From Hexactinellida sp. DTS-2022 (lineage: Eukaryota; Porifera; Hexactinellida), in contig JAPNXP010000013.1 in the NCBI GenBank assembly GCA_028753945.1, positions 372,001-436,000 on the forward strand: a stretch of DNA of 64,000 bases, given 5' to 3'. Position 1 is the stretch's first letter. Every line of letters starts with the position of its first letter. Under the pieces are notes generated by a model that saw nothing but the letters and a program-made list of their open reading frames with translations, had not been told where the DNA came from and made no database searches. The translations under genes were made by a program, and so were the position numbers. Below are positions 23,045-32,648 of the stretch, piece by piece.

Positions 23045-23613
23045 TTTGTTTGATGCGAATATTGGTTAGAATGGCTGCTTAGTTCTTTCGCTTAGAATCC
23101 AATTTCTTAGTATTATATGGCATGACAACTGTTAAATCAAAATTACAGCAATTTGGCTTTTTGCAATATTATTTTTCGTGTTATCAATTTGTCTATCAAC
23201 AATGCTATTTTTCGCCTAATAACAAGACGTGAATATTCTTTTCTAAGGAATCATGTAATTAATGTTAATTTTGTTCCTCTAATAGCAATATCCGTCTAAT
23301 ATATTAGCAAACAAATTAGGCGCAAAATTCAACTTGCTATTACGCAAACTCCACTGTAGTATATGGAAATTGTTAATTGGGAATTGTAAATTCATTTCAA
23401 AGGTAGATTGTTACCGTATTTCCCTGAATAAGCGCCGGGTCAATAGAAATGACATTTGTATCTTAAAATCAATACCCATTAGTTGATAACTAAAGTATAT
23501 TGTTATGTGTACTGTTAGCTGAGAACCATTATAACCTACCTAAATATTATTTTCTGGATTTTTCAAAAAATAGTTGTCCATTCATGTTTTGCATATATAA
23601 TTTAGATATTTAG
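23045..23613. other. Intergenic, nothing recognised
   Basis: AT-rich spacer between HPRT and the enoyl-CoA isomerase gene. No exon, repeat copy or RNA gene recognised. Confidence 0.5.
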
Positions 23614-24825
23614 ATGCCATTTTACGTTGATTTTATTGACACAATCGCTGTGTGGAATTTGGATGACGATAAGAACCTATTCAACACAGATACTGTGAGA
23701 GAGATGAACAGATGCCTGGATGAAATAGAGGCTAATCCTAACGTAACCTGTATGATAAGTATCGGGTATGGGAAGAACTACAGTCAGGGATTAGATTTAC
23801 AAACTCTTAGCAAATTAGGGCAAGAAGCGTTAGCCAAAGCACTTCAAATCTCATTCGCGTTAGTAGTACGCGTTTTGACATTTCCTATTCCCACAATCGC
23901 TGCTATAAACGGACATTGTTATGGGGCAGGGGCTTTCCTAGCTATTTGTCACGACTATAGATTAATGCGAGAGGATAGAGGATATTTCTGTTTCCCTGAA
24001 GCTAAGTTAGGTTCTCATTTCGGACTGCAAGTATTGATTGAGATAATTAAGCATAGGGTCCCTATTGAGACACAGCCAATGGCAGTACTGAGTATGGCAT
24101 TCACTGGGCCTGAGGCTCGTCAGTATGGACTGGTGCAAGAGGTGGGTTTTCATTATATATAACCATGGATATTGATGTACAGTAGAACCTCGTTAGTATG
24201 AACACTAGGGACCGTCAAAATGTGATAGCCTTATCCGGAATTTGTAGGAATTAAATGGGTTTGAAGCGGACTGAAAAAGTATTTGAATTAATCGAAAATT
24301 CGTATAACCGTGTTCGTACTAACGTGGTTCTACTGTAATACGATTTAACTTAAACTTACAGAACAAATTAAAACCGTGTTCTGTAAATTATTGACGATAT
24401 GCACGGTCCATTTATTGAACGAATTCTTTTATTTAAAGTAAGGAATTACTTAAATATCGGTCAACACCTTTTCTAATGCAATTTCCAGGCACTGGTAATC
24501 AACAATTCACTTTACGAAGCCTGGTTTTTATATTTGTAATGTGTTGACCGATATATAGGTAAGCTCAATATTTTACCATTTAAGGGCCTTTTCAAACCCC
24601 GTATTTATTAAACCTTTCTATTTATTGCTATAGACAACAAGCCTCAATGATCTGTTGATGAAAGCCCAAGATGCATCCAAGCGAATTTTAGGCAAAAATA
24701 CCTTAGATAGGGAAAATCTGAAGAACATAAAATGCAGTATATTTGACTCAATTGTCAAGGCTGATAATAAAACTATAGGACCTGTAAATATGAGTCGTTT
24801 GTTTGGACAAACTTCCAAATTGTGA
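23614..24825 (+). CDS. Peroxisomal enoyl-CoA delta isomerase-like protein, two exons
   Basis: Exons 23614-24141 and 24634-24825 join in phase 0 at gag|gtgggt and ttgctatag|aca, giving 239 residues. This is the crotonase fold: NVTCMISIGYGKNYSQGLDL (oxyanion strand with G-x-D), FPIPTIAAINGHCYGAGAFLAICHDYRLM, and FCFPEAKLG. Enoyl-CoA hydratases use two glutamates. Here the first position is not Glu (GAGAFLA) and the second is kept (FPEAKLG), the pattern of delta3,delta2-enoyl-CoA isomerases. The protein ends QTSKL, a canonical type 1 peroxisomal signal, encoded only on exon 2. Together this suggests peroxisomal beta-oxidation of unsaturated fatty acids. The HDYRLMREDRGYF stretch also resembles plant peroxisomal ECI. 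The intron contains two MITEs. Confidence 0.88.
24180..24335. mobile_element. Tigger/pogo-like MITE in the isomerase intron
   Basis: cagtagaacctcgttagtat at the left and tactaacgtggttctactg at the right, with TA on both sides. Full length, within the intron 24142-24633. Confidence 0.85.
24449..24563. mobile_element. 'ggtcaacacc' MITE in the isomerase intron
   Basis: Left atcggtcaacaccttttctaat and right tgtgttgaccgatatatagg form an inverted repeat. Internal ttcactttacgaagcctgg matches the family. Confidence 0.75.
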
Positions 24826-24932
24826 ATTCATTTTGATTCTTAATGTTGTGTGGATTTATTATTTTATGTCGTTAACATATTGTGGTTAGTATATGTCAGG
24901 GTATTATACAGGAATCTAATTGAACACTCCTA

Positions 24933-25173
24933 CGCAGGCCTTCATCTAGCCCTAAGAGATCCGCGCACCCAAAGTGATGTTCATTTTACAATCGCGCACC
25001 CAAATTTACCAAAAATAGGACATTTATCAAAAAAAAGACCAAAATTAGTATTAAAATACTCTGGGTGCGCACTTCGCACCCAAAATAATTCCAATTTCAC
25101 GCACCCTTCCAGCAATTTTTCTTGAAATCACGCACCCCTGGGTGCGCGCCGCGCACCCAGATGAAGGCCTGCT
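24933..25173. repeat. Inverted-terminal element with repeated 'gcgcaccc' words
   Basis: Left end gcaggccttcatct and right end agatgaaggcctgc are exact inverted repeats. Between them the word gcgcaccc or cgcaccc (or its complement) recurs at least eight times, alternating with A-rich spacers. It is non-coding; an open frame crossing it is a by-product. Confidence 0.7.
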
Positions 25174-25325
25174 CCTACGGTCACTAGAGTAGGAATTTTG
25201 TTCGCCTAAAAGGTAGTTTTGTATTACTCTATGGGGTTTTTCGGTAGTTTTCCCGCTCCTAAACGAGAAAATATCCCAATTTATACGCCTCTAGGCGTAT
25301 GGCGCGCTCCTGGATAAAACTATGG
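25174..25325. repeat. Diverged copy related to the 'gctcctggataa' repeat family
   Basis: Words ctcctaaacg, tacgcctctaggcgtat and gcgctcctggataa echo the family at 11170 in reverse orientation, but most of the unit is diverged. Confidence 0.4.
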
Positions 25326-25420
25326 TATATGTTTAATGGTTTAACTTTTATACACAAATATATGAAGCACCTATAAGTTACAAACACTACAAATCACATC
25401 CACAATTCTCAAAAGAAAAC

Positions 25421-25993
25421 TTAAACAAATCTAACTTGATCTTTGCGAACTGGTAAACGCGAAAAGTCTCCTTTGAACTCTTCCAATTCAGCCCATTGTA
25501 TATTTTCCGGATTCGGTTTATCTGTTAATCCCCACATTTGCTCATGAAATGGAGAGAATTTCGTGGTCCTATCCATGTACCATTTTCCGGTCAACTCGTG
25601 TGTCCATGCGTATTTATCCCTCACAATTTCGATAATAAAATACAATCGATCGAAACTGTATGGATCATTTTCTTGGTAAATACTCTTTTCCTCTCCTCCT
25701 CTTAGTTCGGTGTAAATCTTCACGAATAAACTCACTTTTCTATTCTCGTATTTTAGGCCTAGCGGCTGAAAACCATGTTGGTAGAAAGTAAATCCTACAA
25801 CATTGTATCCGAGTTCGCCCCATCTAATCTTTGGGATATTTGTCATCTTCTCAATGTCATCAGCCATTGTCTGTATTAGCTTGTATAGATAATATCTTGC
25901 GTTTTCAAGGCCATTGATAAATCCCGAGTCTTTCATTTGAGTCATGAAATGACTCTTCCCTTCGGTTCTTCTCATTTTACGATCGTAAAACAT
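25421..25993 (-). CDS. Unrecognised protein, 190 aa, single exon
   Basis: An intact frame with an ATG and protein-like composition. I do not recognise the family. The N-terminus is basic (MFYDRKMRRTEGK). Residues 25-60 form a probable helix (YYLYKLIQTMADDIEKM). Residues 60-130 alternate hydrophobic and charged positions like a beta-rich domain (GYNVVGFTFYQHG, RKVSLFVKIYTEL, RLYFIIEIV). The C-terminal third is aromatic-rich (WTHELTGKWYMDR, HEQMWGL, IQWAELEEF). There is no signal peptide, membrane span or catalytic signature that I can name. An alpha-plus-beta adaptor fold is possible, but this is speculation. Confidence 0.65.
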   Translation of the reverse strand: MFYDRKMRRTEGKSHFMTQMKDSGFINGLENARYYLYKLIQTMADDIEKMTNIPKIRWGELGYNVVGFTFYQHGFQPLGLKYENRKVSLFVKIYTELRGGEEKSIYQENDPYSFDRLYFIIEIVRDKYAWTHELTGKWYMDRTTKFSPFHEQMWGLTDKPNPENIQWAELEEFKGDFSRLPVRKDQVRFV

Positions 25994-25999
25994 TTTGCT

Positions 26000-26590
26000 A
26001 CTTTCGTGCTATAAGATAAACGAATTTGTTTAATTTCAGTCAATTTTTTAAGTTACCGTATATTGAACTGTTTTACAATTCTCTATCTATAATCTATAAT
26101 AGTAGATAATGCTACTCTATAACTAATAGCCCGTCTACACTATTAAATTTCACCTAAAATTACCTGAAACTTGTATTCCTTTCAACCAATTACATTATTC
26201 AGTTAACAATTTTATTTGTAACAGACTAATCGAATTTATATGCTGTTTTTGCAAATACAAGCTACATTCCTGTTACCCTATAATGTTGCCAGATAGGTAC
26301 TTAATTGTGGGAAGTAGAACCACAATATAATTCTTAGAATCTTTATTTCTATTATTTAACCAATAATTCAGGAAAGTTTAAGAGTTTTATGTAGGTAAGC
26401 CATAGCAATCGCTAAGCTTATGCTTATACATATATACGGTATAATATTAATCTATATTGGGCCAACACCTTATATGTACAATAATCCGCTTTCACAAAAG
26501 GTGAGTTAAAATGACCATATCAGTGCCTGAATATTTAACTAGAATTGTGTTGTTTGAAGTATAAGTAGTAATTCGTTTGCATATATAAAA
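26000..26590. other. Intergenic, partial MITE remnant only
   Basis: AT-rich. Around 26458-26505 the words gggccaacacctta and ctttcacaaaaggtgag resemble one end of the 'ggccaacacc' MITE family. Otherwise nothing recognised. Confidence 0.45.
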
Positions 26591-26592
26591 TA

Positions 26593-26779
26593 CAGTAGAC
26601 AGTAGACTCGTAATACAAACACCAGGGAACAGTGAAATTTGTTCGAATATCTGGAAATATGAATTAACTGGAGTCACTTACATGCATTTGTATAGACTAG
26701 AGTAATTAAATCTTGTACTCCTTAACCGATATTCATCATATTTCGCCTTACCTTATTCGTATTAACGAGAATTTACTAT
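26593..26779. mobile_element. Tigger/pogo-like MITE, diverged, upstream of NDUFA1
   Basis: cagtagactcgtaatacaaacaccaggga at the left, with tatctggaaatatgaattaa and ttattcgtattaacgagaat towards the right. It ends about 45 bp before the ATG at 26825. Confidence 0.6.
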
Positions 26780-26824
26780 ACATTCCTTTACTACAGCTTG
26801 GTTACCATAGGATATAATTAGATA

Positions 26825-27019
26825 ATGTGGACCGAAGCATTTCCCGCTCTGGGAGTTATTGTATTGATGATCACATTCTCTGGTTACGGGGTACATTGGG
26901 TGCAGGTGTATGAGAATGAAGGGAAGATACGACGTAGAAATATGGACGAATGGGACTATTATTTGATGGATCGAGACAAGAGATTAACTGGCACAAAACG
27001 TGGCACCAAATGGTTCTAA
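26825..27019 (+). CDS. NDUFA1: NADH dehydrogenase 1 alpha subcomplex subunit 1 (MWFE), 64 aa
   Basis: A small accessory subunit of mitochondrial respiratory complex I, anchored in the inner membrane. It starts MWTEAFPALGVIVLMITF, matching the MWFE-type start followed by a single membrane span (about residues 6-25). The basic stretch EGKIRRR and the conserved block DYYLMDRDKRLTGTKRG follow, corresponding to the human W-x-LMERDRRISG region. The length is close to the human 70 residues. Single exon. The family signature at both ends makes the call firm despite the short length. Confidence 0.9.
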   Translation: MWTEAFPALGVIVLMITFSGYGVHWVQVYENEGKIRRRNMDEWDYYLMDRDKRLTGTKRGTKWF

Positions 27020-27488
27020 TTTACAAGTGAAGTTATCGAGTTATGGTAGTGTTTATATATACAATTCTATTGTATTGCCTTCTACTCATGTAAACTATTA
27101 CGAATGTGTTAACTTATTAAATATTAAGTAACTCAAATTGACATACTTTCCTAATTGAAAAACGCAATTGAAAATGAATATTTTGTACTATTTTTTTACT
27201 GTAAAATATAAATTTTCCTATTTAGCTACCAATTATAAAAGCACTGCTTACAAGCTCTATCTAAAACTTTTTTTTTGTTTGTCCAGAATTGATAGAGAAA
27301 CTTGATAAAAGCTACAGACTTGAAATTTGGTACAAAAGAGACATGTTACTTATACTCTGTACTAAAAAAACCCCGATATAAATTTCGAAATAGCAATTTG
27401 CCTGAAATTATTATGAATACTAACAATGAATATTCACTATTAATAGAAATATACAGTTAATTTATCCTGTGTGAATTAGTACTATAGA
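27020..27488. other. Intergenic, nothing recognised
   Basis: AT-rich spacer between NDUFA1 and PIP4K2 with no exon or repeat copy recognised. Confidence 0.5.
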
Positions 27489-28931
27489 ATGGCAACTAGC
27501 AGTAGATTCTCAAAGAGCAAGCGCAGACGTGTATACTATCCAAAGAAACGTGTTTACCGAACAAACGACCCGTTTATATCCGTATTCACGTGGGGCATCA
27601 ACTATTCATGTACACAACTAATGACTGTACAACAACCACCTATGCTATTAGACCAAGATTTCAGGGCTTTTTCTAAAATCCAAATTGAGAATAAGTATTA
27701 TAACAAAGAGAACTTACCTGGCCATTTTAAGTTTAAGGAATACTGTCCTCTTGTATTCCGTAATATCAGAGAGAGATTTGGCATTGATGAGATTGAGTAT
27801 ATGAACACACTAACCACGCTTCCGCCATTATCACTAACTTCTCCTGGGAGATCGGGGGCTAACTTCTATCGATCGGATGACGGACGTTTTATTCTAAAAT
27901 CTCATACCAGCGATGAGATCGCTTTACTACACCAAATACTCCCTAACTACCATTTGCACATTGTGGCATGCGAGTGTAAAACCCTGCTCCCTCACTATGT
28001 CGGCATGTACCGCATCACTGTTGACAACAAAGAGAGTTATTGGATTGTAATGCGAAATGTGTTCTCAGTTCAACTGCCCACTCACAGGAAATATGACCTC
28101 AAAGGCTCAACTGTTGATCGAGTCGCGAGCCCTAAAGAACGGTTAAAAACAAACCCAACTCTTAAAGATCTCGATTTCCTCTCAGACTACGATAAACTTA
28201 ATGTGTCAAGTGCCGCGAAAGCGTACCTAATGAGTACACTTAAAGAAGACGTTACTTTCCTAGTATCACAGAACCTCATGGACTACAGTATGTTGATCGG
28301 CGTACACGATTGCCTACAGGACCCAGAGTTAGACGAGGAGCTGCTCCCCTGTGACGTCATAGAGGATAACTCGTCAGGAGATGACGGTCTCGGTCCCGAA
28401 GCGATTCCGCCCACCCCTGGCACTGAGGCGTCTTTCCTGCCCTCACAGCTGACAGCTATAAAAGAGACAGATGGGATACAACTTCGTGCGTTCAAACCGA
28501 AACCTTTCATCGCTGATAACTGTAAAGATGCGGACGTGGCAGAAAGCGAGGGATTCTGGCCTGTGGTGGATAAGTCTATTGATGTGTATTGCCTACCGTA
28601 TGTGCCCGATATATCCACTTTGCGGTTAGAAGAATCCTTGCCATATTCGACAGTCCGCACCAAGGATTCTAATTTTGAACAGGATGCTGTTAGAACGCCA
28701 CTAAATGACGTCATTCCCAAAGAAAACACTTTACAACGACAAAAAGCTGAAATGTATTTCATGGGTTTAGTCGATATTCTAACTCGCTATGGAACTAAGA
28801 AGAAAACAGCACATGCGGCAAAAACAGTTAAACATAAAACTAGCACTCAAATATCAACCGTTAATTCTGAACAGTACGCGAGACGTTTCTTAGACTTCAT
28901 AGATAAATGTATTACAGTGACAGACGTGTAA
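27489..28931 (+). CDS. PIP4K2: Phosphatidylinositol 5-phosphate 4-kinase type 2, 480 aa
   Basis: Phosphorylates PI5P to PI(4,5)P2. Family blocks appear in order: FSKIQIENKYYNKENLPGHFKFKEYCP, FRNIRERFGID, SGANFYRSDDGRFILKS with the ATP-binding lysine, LPHYVGMYRI, YDLKGSTVDR, KEDVTFLVSQNLMDYSMLIGVHD, YFMGLVDILTRYG, and the activation loop KKKTAHAAKTVKH, then EQYARRFLDFIDKC. The alanine in the activation loop is the type 2 (4-kinase) signature, against Glu in PIP5K. The basic N-terminus (SKSKRRRVYYPKKR) could aid membrane binding. Residues about 280-400 are a long, acidic then Ser/Pro/Thr-rich insert, roughly 70 residues longer than in the human enzyme. The gene has no introns. Confidence 0.95.
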   Translation: MATSSRFSKSKRRRVYYPKKRVYRTNDPFISVFTWGINYSCTQLMTVQQPPMLLDQDFRAFSKIQIENKYYNKENLPGHFKFKEYCPLVFRNIRERFGIDEIEYMNTLTTLPPLSLTSPGRSGANFYRSDDGRFILKSHTSDEIALLHQILPNYHLHIVACECKTLLPHYVGMYRITVDNKESYWIVMRNVFSVQLPTHRKYDLKGSTVDRVASPKERLKTNPTLKDLDFLSDYDKLNVSSAAKAYLMSTLKEDVTFLVSQNLMDYSMLIGVHDCLQDPELDEELLPCDVIEDNSSGDDGLGPEAIPPTPGTEASFLPSQLTAIKETDGIQLRAFKPKPFIADNCKDADVAESEGFWPVVDKSIDVYCLPYVPDISTLRLEESLPYSTVRTKDSNFEQDAVRTPLNDVIPKENTLQRQKAEMYFMGLVDILTRYGTKKKTAHAAKTVKHKTSTQISTVNSEQYARRFLDFIDKCITVTDV

Positions 28932-29405
28932 ACCTTTATACTTATTTACTTAGTTTATAAGCTAGATTGTAGCTAATCAGCTAAATTACAGAATTCTATT
29001 GACTATTTCTATTCTAATGACCTTGTACTGTATATACTAATTAGCCTTGTGTGTAATTGTTGTACTATTTGCAATTAATCTAAAATTCCCTATAGTGTAT
29101 TTCACTTTATTTTCAAAAAATATCGTTTGTCCATGGGTAAATACAATTGTATTACTTTGCTCATTTTGAATAAAAACATCATACAATATCCAATATTATC
29201 CATGATCCAGTGTACATTGTAAAAGTAGAAATTAACACAAATTAATTATATATACCATCGAAATAAGAAGTTCAAAACAAGTAATAAAATACTAGTATAC
29301 TATAAGAATGGCTTACAAAAATACCTATTTAAAATAATGTTGCCATAAATACACACTAAGGATAAATCAATTCCTCCTATACTACATTAATCCATCGTCT
29401 ATACT
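28932..29405. other. Convergent intergenic region, nothing recognised
   Basis: Shared 3' flank of PIP4K2 (+) and the NHL gene (-). AT-rich, no repeat copy recognised. Confidence 0.5.
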
Positions 29406-30668
29406 TCAATTGAACACTTGTAGCATTTTCGACCTCCTATTACAGACCGTATACAATCTACCATCTGATCCAATCGCTATACCCTCTGGGTCCTTGAAAC
29501 ACCCCGTAGTTATTTCACATTCCTTACCGATTCTTGTCACGTACTTCCCTTCCGGTGAAAATATCTTTACATAATGTCTCTGTCGATCTGTAACGAATAT
29601 ACTGCCATCCGCTTTCATGTCAAAAAACGCAGGATCGTATATATACGCGTGCGCGAATGGTGTCACTATTTGGAGAAAATTCGCGACTATAGACTGTTGG
29701 TGTACCTCTTGAGGTGTGAAAAAGTGCAAAGATGGATTGTCATCATCTAGCACGACAATACGACCATTGTGTATTTTAACGTCTCGAGGTTCGCGAAACG
29801 TATGTTTAGGAGCGAATATTTTACCCTCGAATTTTCCCTTCTTAATTAACACAACTTTATGGCTTGCTGTTGAACACACAAAAGCATTTCCTTCCTCATC
29901 GACAGTTAATCCCCGTGGCTTGTTAAGTAACCCAATTTCCTCTCTATTAACCAACGCGCCTTCGCAATGATAAACCTGAAAATTGCTAATTCCCCAGTTT
30001 GTAACATACACCATATCACCTGATATAGCTATACCATACGGGTTACAATCTTCTCCACCGAACTTAATCTTGAATACTCCTTCTTTATCGAATACCTTGA
30101 TAGCTTTGTTACCAGCATCAGCTATGTAGATATCGAGTGTAGTAGGATGCACAGCTAATCCTAGTGCTCTCTCGAGAGTTTCATCTGTTTTGCCTTGAGT
30201 AACAGCAACAATGGTTGGGTGTGCATTCTTCCTGTACTGAGCTGGTATTATGGCGGGTGGAGATAAACTCGAGTCTGGGGAGAGTGGGGAATAAGATCGC
30301 TTCATTTCTAGAGGGATTTCTAGACTCCCACCTGTTGATGATCTCGGGAAAATCGCTTCCGGTATTTCTTCCTGGTCTATTGAAACTGATTTACGGAATT
30401 CTTTGCTTAGCTGTATACTAACACAAGTGTGTAAATGCTCTAAAATGCTCTGATCAAATCCCAACTTCAGAGCTTGCTCAGGTTTCTGAAGTTCATTCCC
30501 AGAGGTTTCCATTGCCTCTATTTTATTGAGTTTTTGTAGCAAATTCTGTTTACTAACTTCAACAGTTGCATGGATTTGTGCATACCTCTTCTCAATCTCA
30601 TTTTCAATATTTTTTACGTTTTGATTGAAAATACTTCCCCCCTCCAACGTTGTATAAAATTTAGCCAT
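29406..30668 (-). CDS. NHL-repeat beta-propeller protein with N-terminal coiled coil, 420 aa
   Basis: Residues 12-55 are a predicted coiled coil (IENEIEKRYAQIHATVEVSKQ). Residues 95-145 are Ser/Pro-rich. From about 150 to 420 there are six NHL-type blades with the pattern 'x-P-x-G-hydrophobic ... Y-x-x-D ... hydrophobic-x-V-F': GLAVHPTTLDIYIADAGNK, PYGIAISGDMVYVTNWG, PRGLTVDEEGNAFVC, PRDVKIHNGRIVVLDDD, FFDMKADGSIFVTDRQ and PEGIAIGSDGRLYTVC. This is the C-terminal layout of TRIM-NHL proteins, but there is no RING or B-box here. Such propellers bind RNA or proteins; a specific role cannot be assigned. Single exon. Confidence 0.88.
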   Translation of the reverse strand: MAKFYTTLEGGSIFNQNVKNIENEIEKRYAQIHATVEVSKQNLLQKLNKIEAMETSGNELQKPEQALKLGFDQSILEHLHTCVSIQLSKEFRKSVSIDQEEIPEAIFPRSSTGGSLEIPLEMKRSYSPLSPDSSLSPPAIIPAQYRKNAHPTIVAVTQGKTDETLERALGLAVHPTTLDIYIADAGNKAIKVFDKEGVFKIKFGGEDCNPYGIAISGDMVYVTNWGISNFQVYHCEGALVNREEIGLLNKPRGLTVDEEGNAFVCSTASHKVVLIKKGKFEGKIFAPKHTFREPRDVKIHNGRIVVLDDDNPSLHFFTPQEVHQQSIVANFLQIVTPFAHAYIYDPAFFDMKADGSIFVTDRQRHYVKIFSPEGKYVTRIGKECEITTGCFKDPEGIAIGSDGRLYTVCNRRSKMLQVFN

Positions 30669-30817
30669 TTTTATTTTATTTGATTCATACGATTCCCATT
30701 AGATACTATATAATCAAACATGCACATAATCTATAGAAGTTAGAGATCATATTACTTTTTGCTATCTAACAATTAGACAATGTAAACTAATAGTTTATAG
30801 GCTAGATTGATAGCTAA

Positions 30818-31663
30818 CTAATCATCATTTGAGGTATTTTCAGTACGCAAGCGTTTTGCAGTCGGTTCAGTTGACTCCTTTTCTGCAGGGCTAGATAACT
30901 CTTTCTGACTAGATTGCTCAGAATTTGAGTGTTCAGTTGAACTGCCATCTTCGCTATTTTCATCATCATTATCATCTGATTCTCTTTCGCTAGCAGATTC
31001 AGATGCATTTTCTATGTTGTTTGGTTGATCTTTATTTGGGTCAAATTCGTCATCACTCGACTCATCTTCTCCACTGTGTAAGTGGTCTTGTAAGAATTCT
31101 TTGTATATTTTCTTTTCCCCTTCATCTTCAGAGGAACTTTCAGTCTTTTTCTCTCCTTGTGAATTTGCTGGTTCTTTTGTTTCTGTCTTTTTTTCGACAC
31201 TTTTCAGTTGCTCGTTATTCTTATCAAACCCATCTAGTAATACTAAATTCGGTAGCAATTCGTATATTTGCGACCGATAAGATTCGTTTGTAGTTAGAGG
31301 ACAGTCGAATACGGATAGATTCACAAGATTTTCAAGTTTTTCTAACGGTTTGAGACTCGCTATATCAGAGAATTTATTCCCAGTTAGATCGAGCGTTTTT
31401 ATCTTTGGTGTGTTGTCTATCAATACTTCGAGACCATTCTCTAACAAATTGTCTGATAAATCTAACTCTTCAAGCTCTAGGTGTTGGGGGATATTGTCTA
31501 ACGATTTCATGCTACGACCGCCCATTCTTAGTTCCTTTAGTGGCGCATGGGATTTCTCCGTTATCTCCAGTTTCTTAGCTAGAGCGCGCTTTCTTTTCCT
31601 GGAAATAGCCGGTTCTTCTTGGTTGGTTTCGACAGTCAAATCGCTGTTATTGCCTTCAGCCAT
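30818..31663 (-). CDS. ANP32: Acidic leucine-rich nuclear phosphoprotein 32 family member, 281 aa
   Basis: Leucine-rich repeats span residues about 40-145 (LELEELDLSDNLLENGLEVL, IKTLDLTGNKFSDIASLKPL, LENLVNLSVFDCPLTTNESY). The LRR cap follows (YELLPNLVLLDGFDKNN). These match ANP32 LRRs closely, for example [22 protein letters not shown] in vertebrates. The C-terminal half is acidic and serine-rich rather than pure Asp/Glu. A basic stretch near residues 22-31 (RKRKRALAKK) is a likely nuclear signal and is unusual at the N-terminus for the family. ANP32 proteins act in histone chaperoning, PP2A inhibition and RNA metabolism. Single exon; the start is the only upstream ATG in frame. Confidence 0.9.
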   Translation of the reverse strand: MAEGNNSDLTVETNQEEPAISRKRKRALAKKLEITEKSHAPLKELRMGGRSMKSLDNIPQHLELEELDLSDNLLENGLEVLIDNTPKIKTLDLTGNKFSDIASLKPLEKLENLVNLSVFDCPLTTNESYRSQIYELLPNLVLLDGFDKNNEQLKSVEKKTETKEPANSQGEKKTESSSEDEGEKKIYKEFLQDHLHSGEDESSDDEFDPNKDQPNNIENASESASERESDDNDDENSEDGSSTEHSNSEQSSQKELSSPAEKESTEPTAKRLRTENTSNDD

Positions 31664-31718
31664 TATTGATTATGTTGCAATGTATAGAAAGATATTCAGT
31701 TCTTGGATAAATTATTAG

Positions 31719-32648
31719 TTGCTTTGCAACTAGTTGAGAATATTATGGGAAATTTATAACACCAAATTTCCCCCCATCTTTTGTTCTGCTAACAAGAAGC
31801 AATAAAGTTATAGACAGTATGAAGCATTTAGTTTTATGTAATCTCATAAAACCGCAAACAATTAAGATATACTTTTAATTCTTATGCAATTTAATATACA
31901 CACAACCTTTTATTTAACTCCGTTCCATCCTCCATTTCAGATTTTCTTAAAATACGAATAGAACGTTTACGTTATAATTTCCTGTTTTAATTTGTCAATC
32001 ACACCTAGATTAATTTATGATACAATTAATCAGGTCTCTACTTTGGACTGCAGTATATGCTCTTGCTTTGTCGAACTATTATTGTAGATTTTCCTTAACT
32101 TTAATTATGAATTCATTACGTATTGACTAGAGGGATTTGTGTGCAACTTTAACAATTAATTTCCAGAAATCCAAAAAACGGAGAAAATATCAGTGATTGC
32201 ACAACGTTATAATATTGGTGTAACTTTATGTAATACCATTGCAATTAATTTTAACAATTAATTATGGATTCAGTGAATTTTACTAAATTTTCAATCAACT
32301 AGTCTTACTTTCCTGTTTTCCTTCTAACAATGGAATTGATTTGTTCTGTCGTTCTATGTGACAGCTCTCGTTTAATCAATTCTTGCAAGATTCACATTTA
32401 AATTAATTCCCATTAACAGGCCACAAAATTCTAAAAAATGTAATTATTTACAATTATATACGTCTTTAAATGTATAATCGTTGCAAATTACCTTTAATTG
32501 GGGGGAGTTAATGGTTTGATTGGTATTTTTTTGGAATAAATTCGGGCAGTGATTGTTGATGTTGCAAATAAATATAGACAGATTTCAACCTCAATTCGAA
32601 TGATTGAATATTTTCTTATTATAATAGATTCACTTTCAACGTTTTTCA
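31719..32648. other. Divergent intergenic region, nothing recognised
   Basis: About 0.9 kb of AT-rich sequence between ANP32 (-) and the kinesin-like gene (+), presumably containing both promoters. No repeat copy or RNA gene recognised. Confidence 0.5.

Noticed and set aside
24850-25125. Open frame of 91 codons
   Set aside because: It crosses the inverted-terminal 'gcgcaccc' element and has no protein-like composition.
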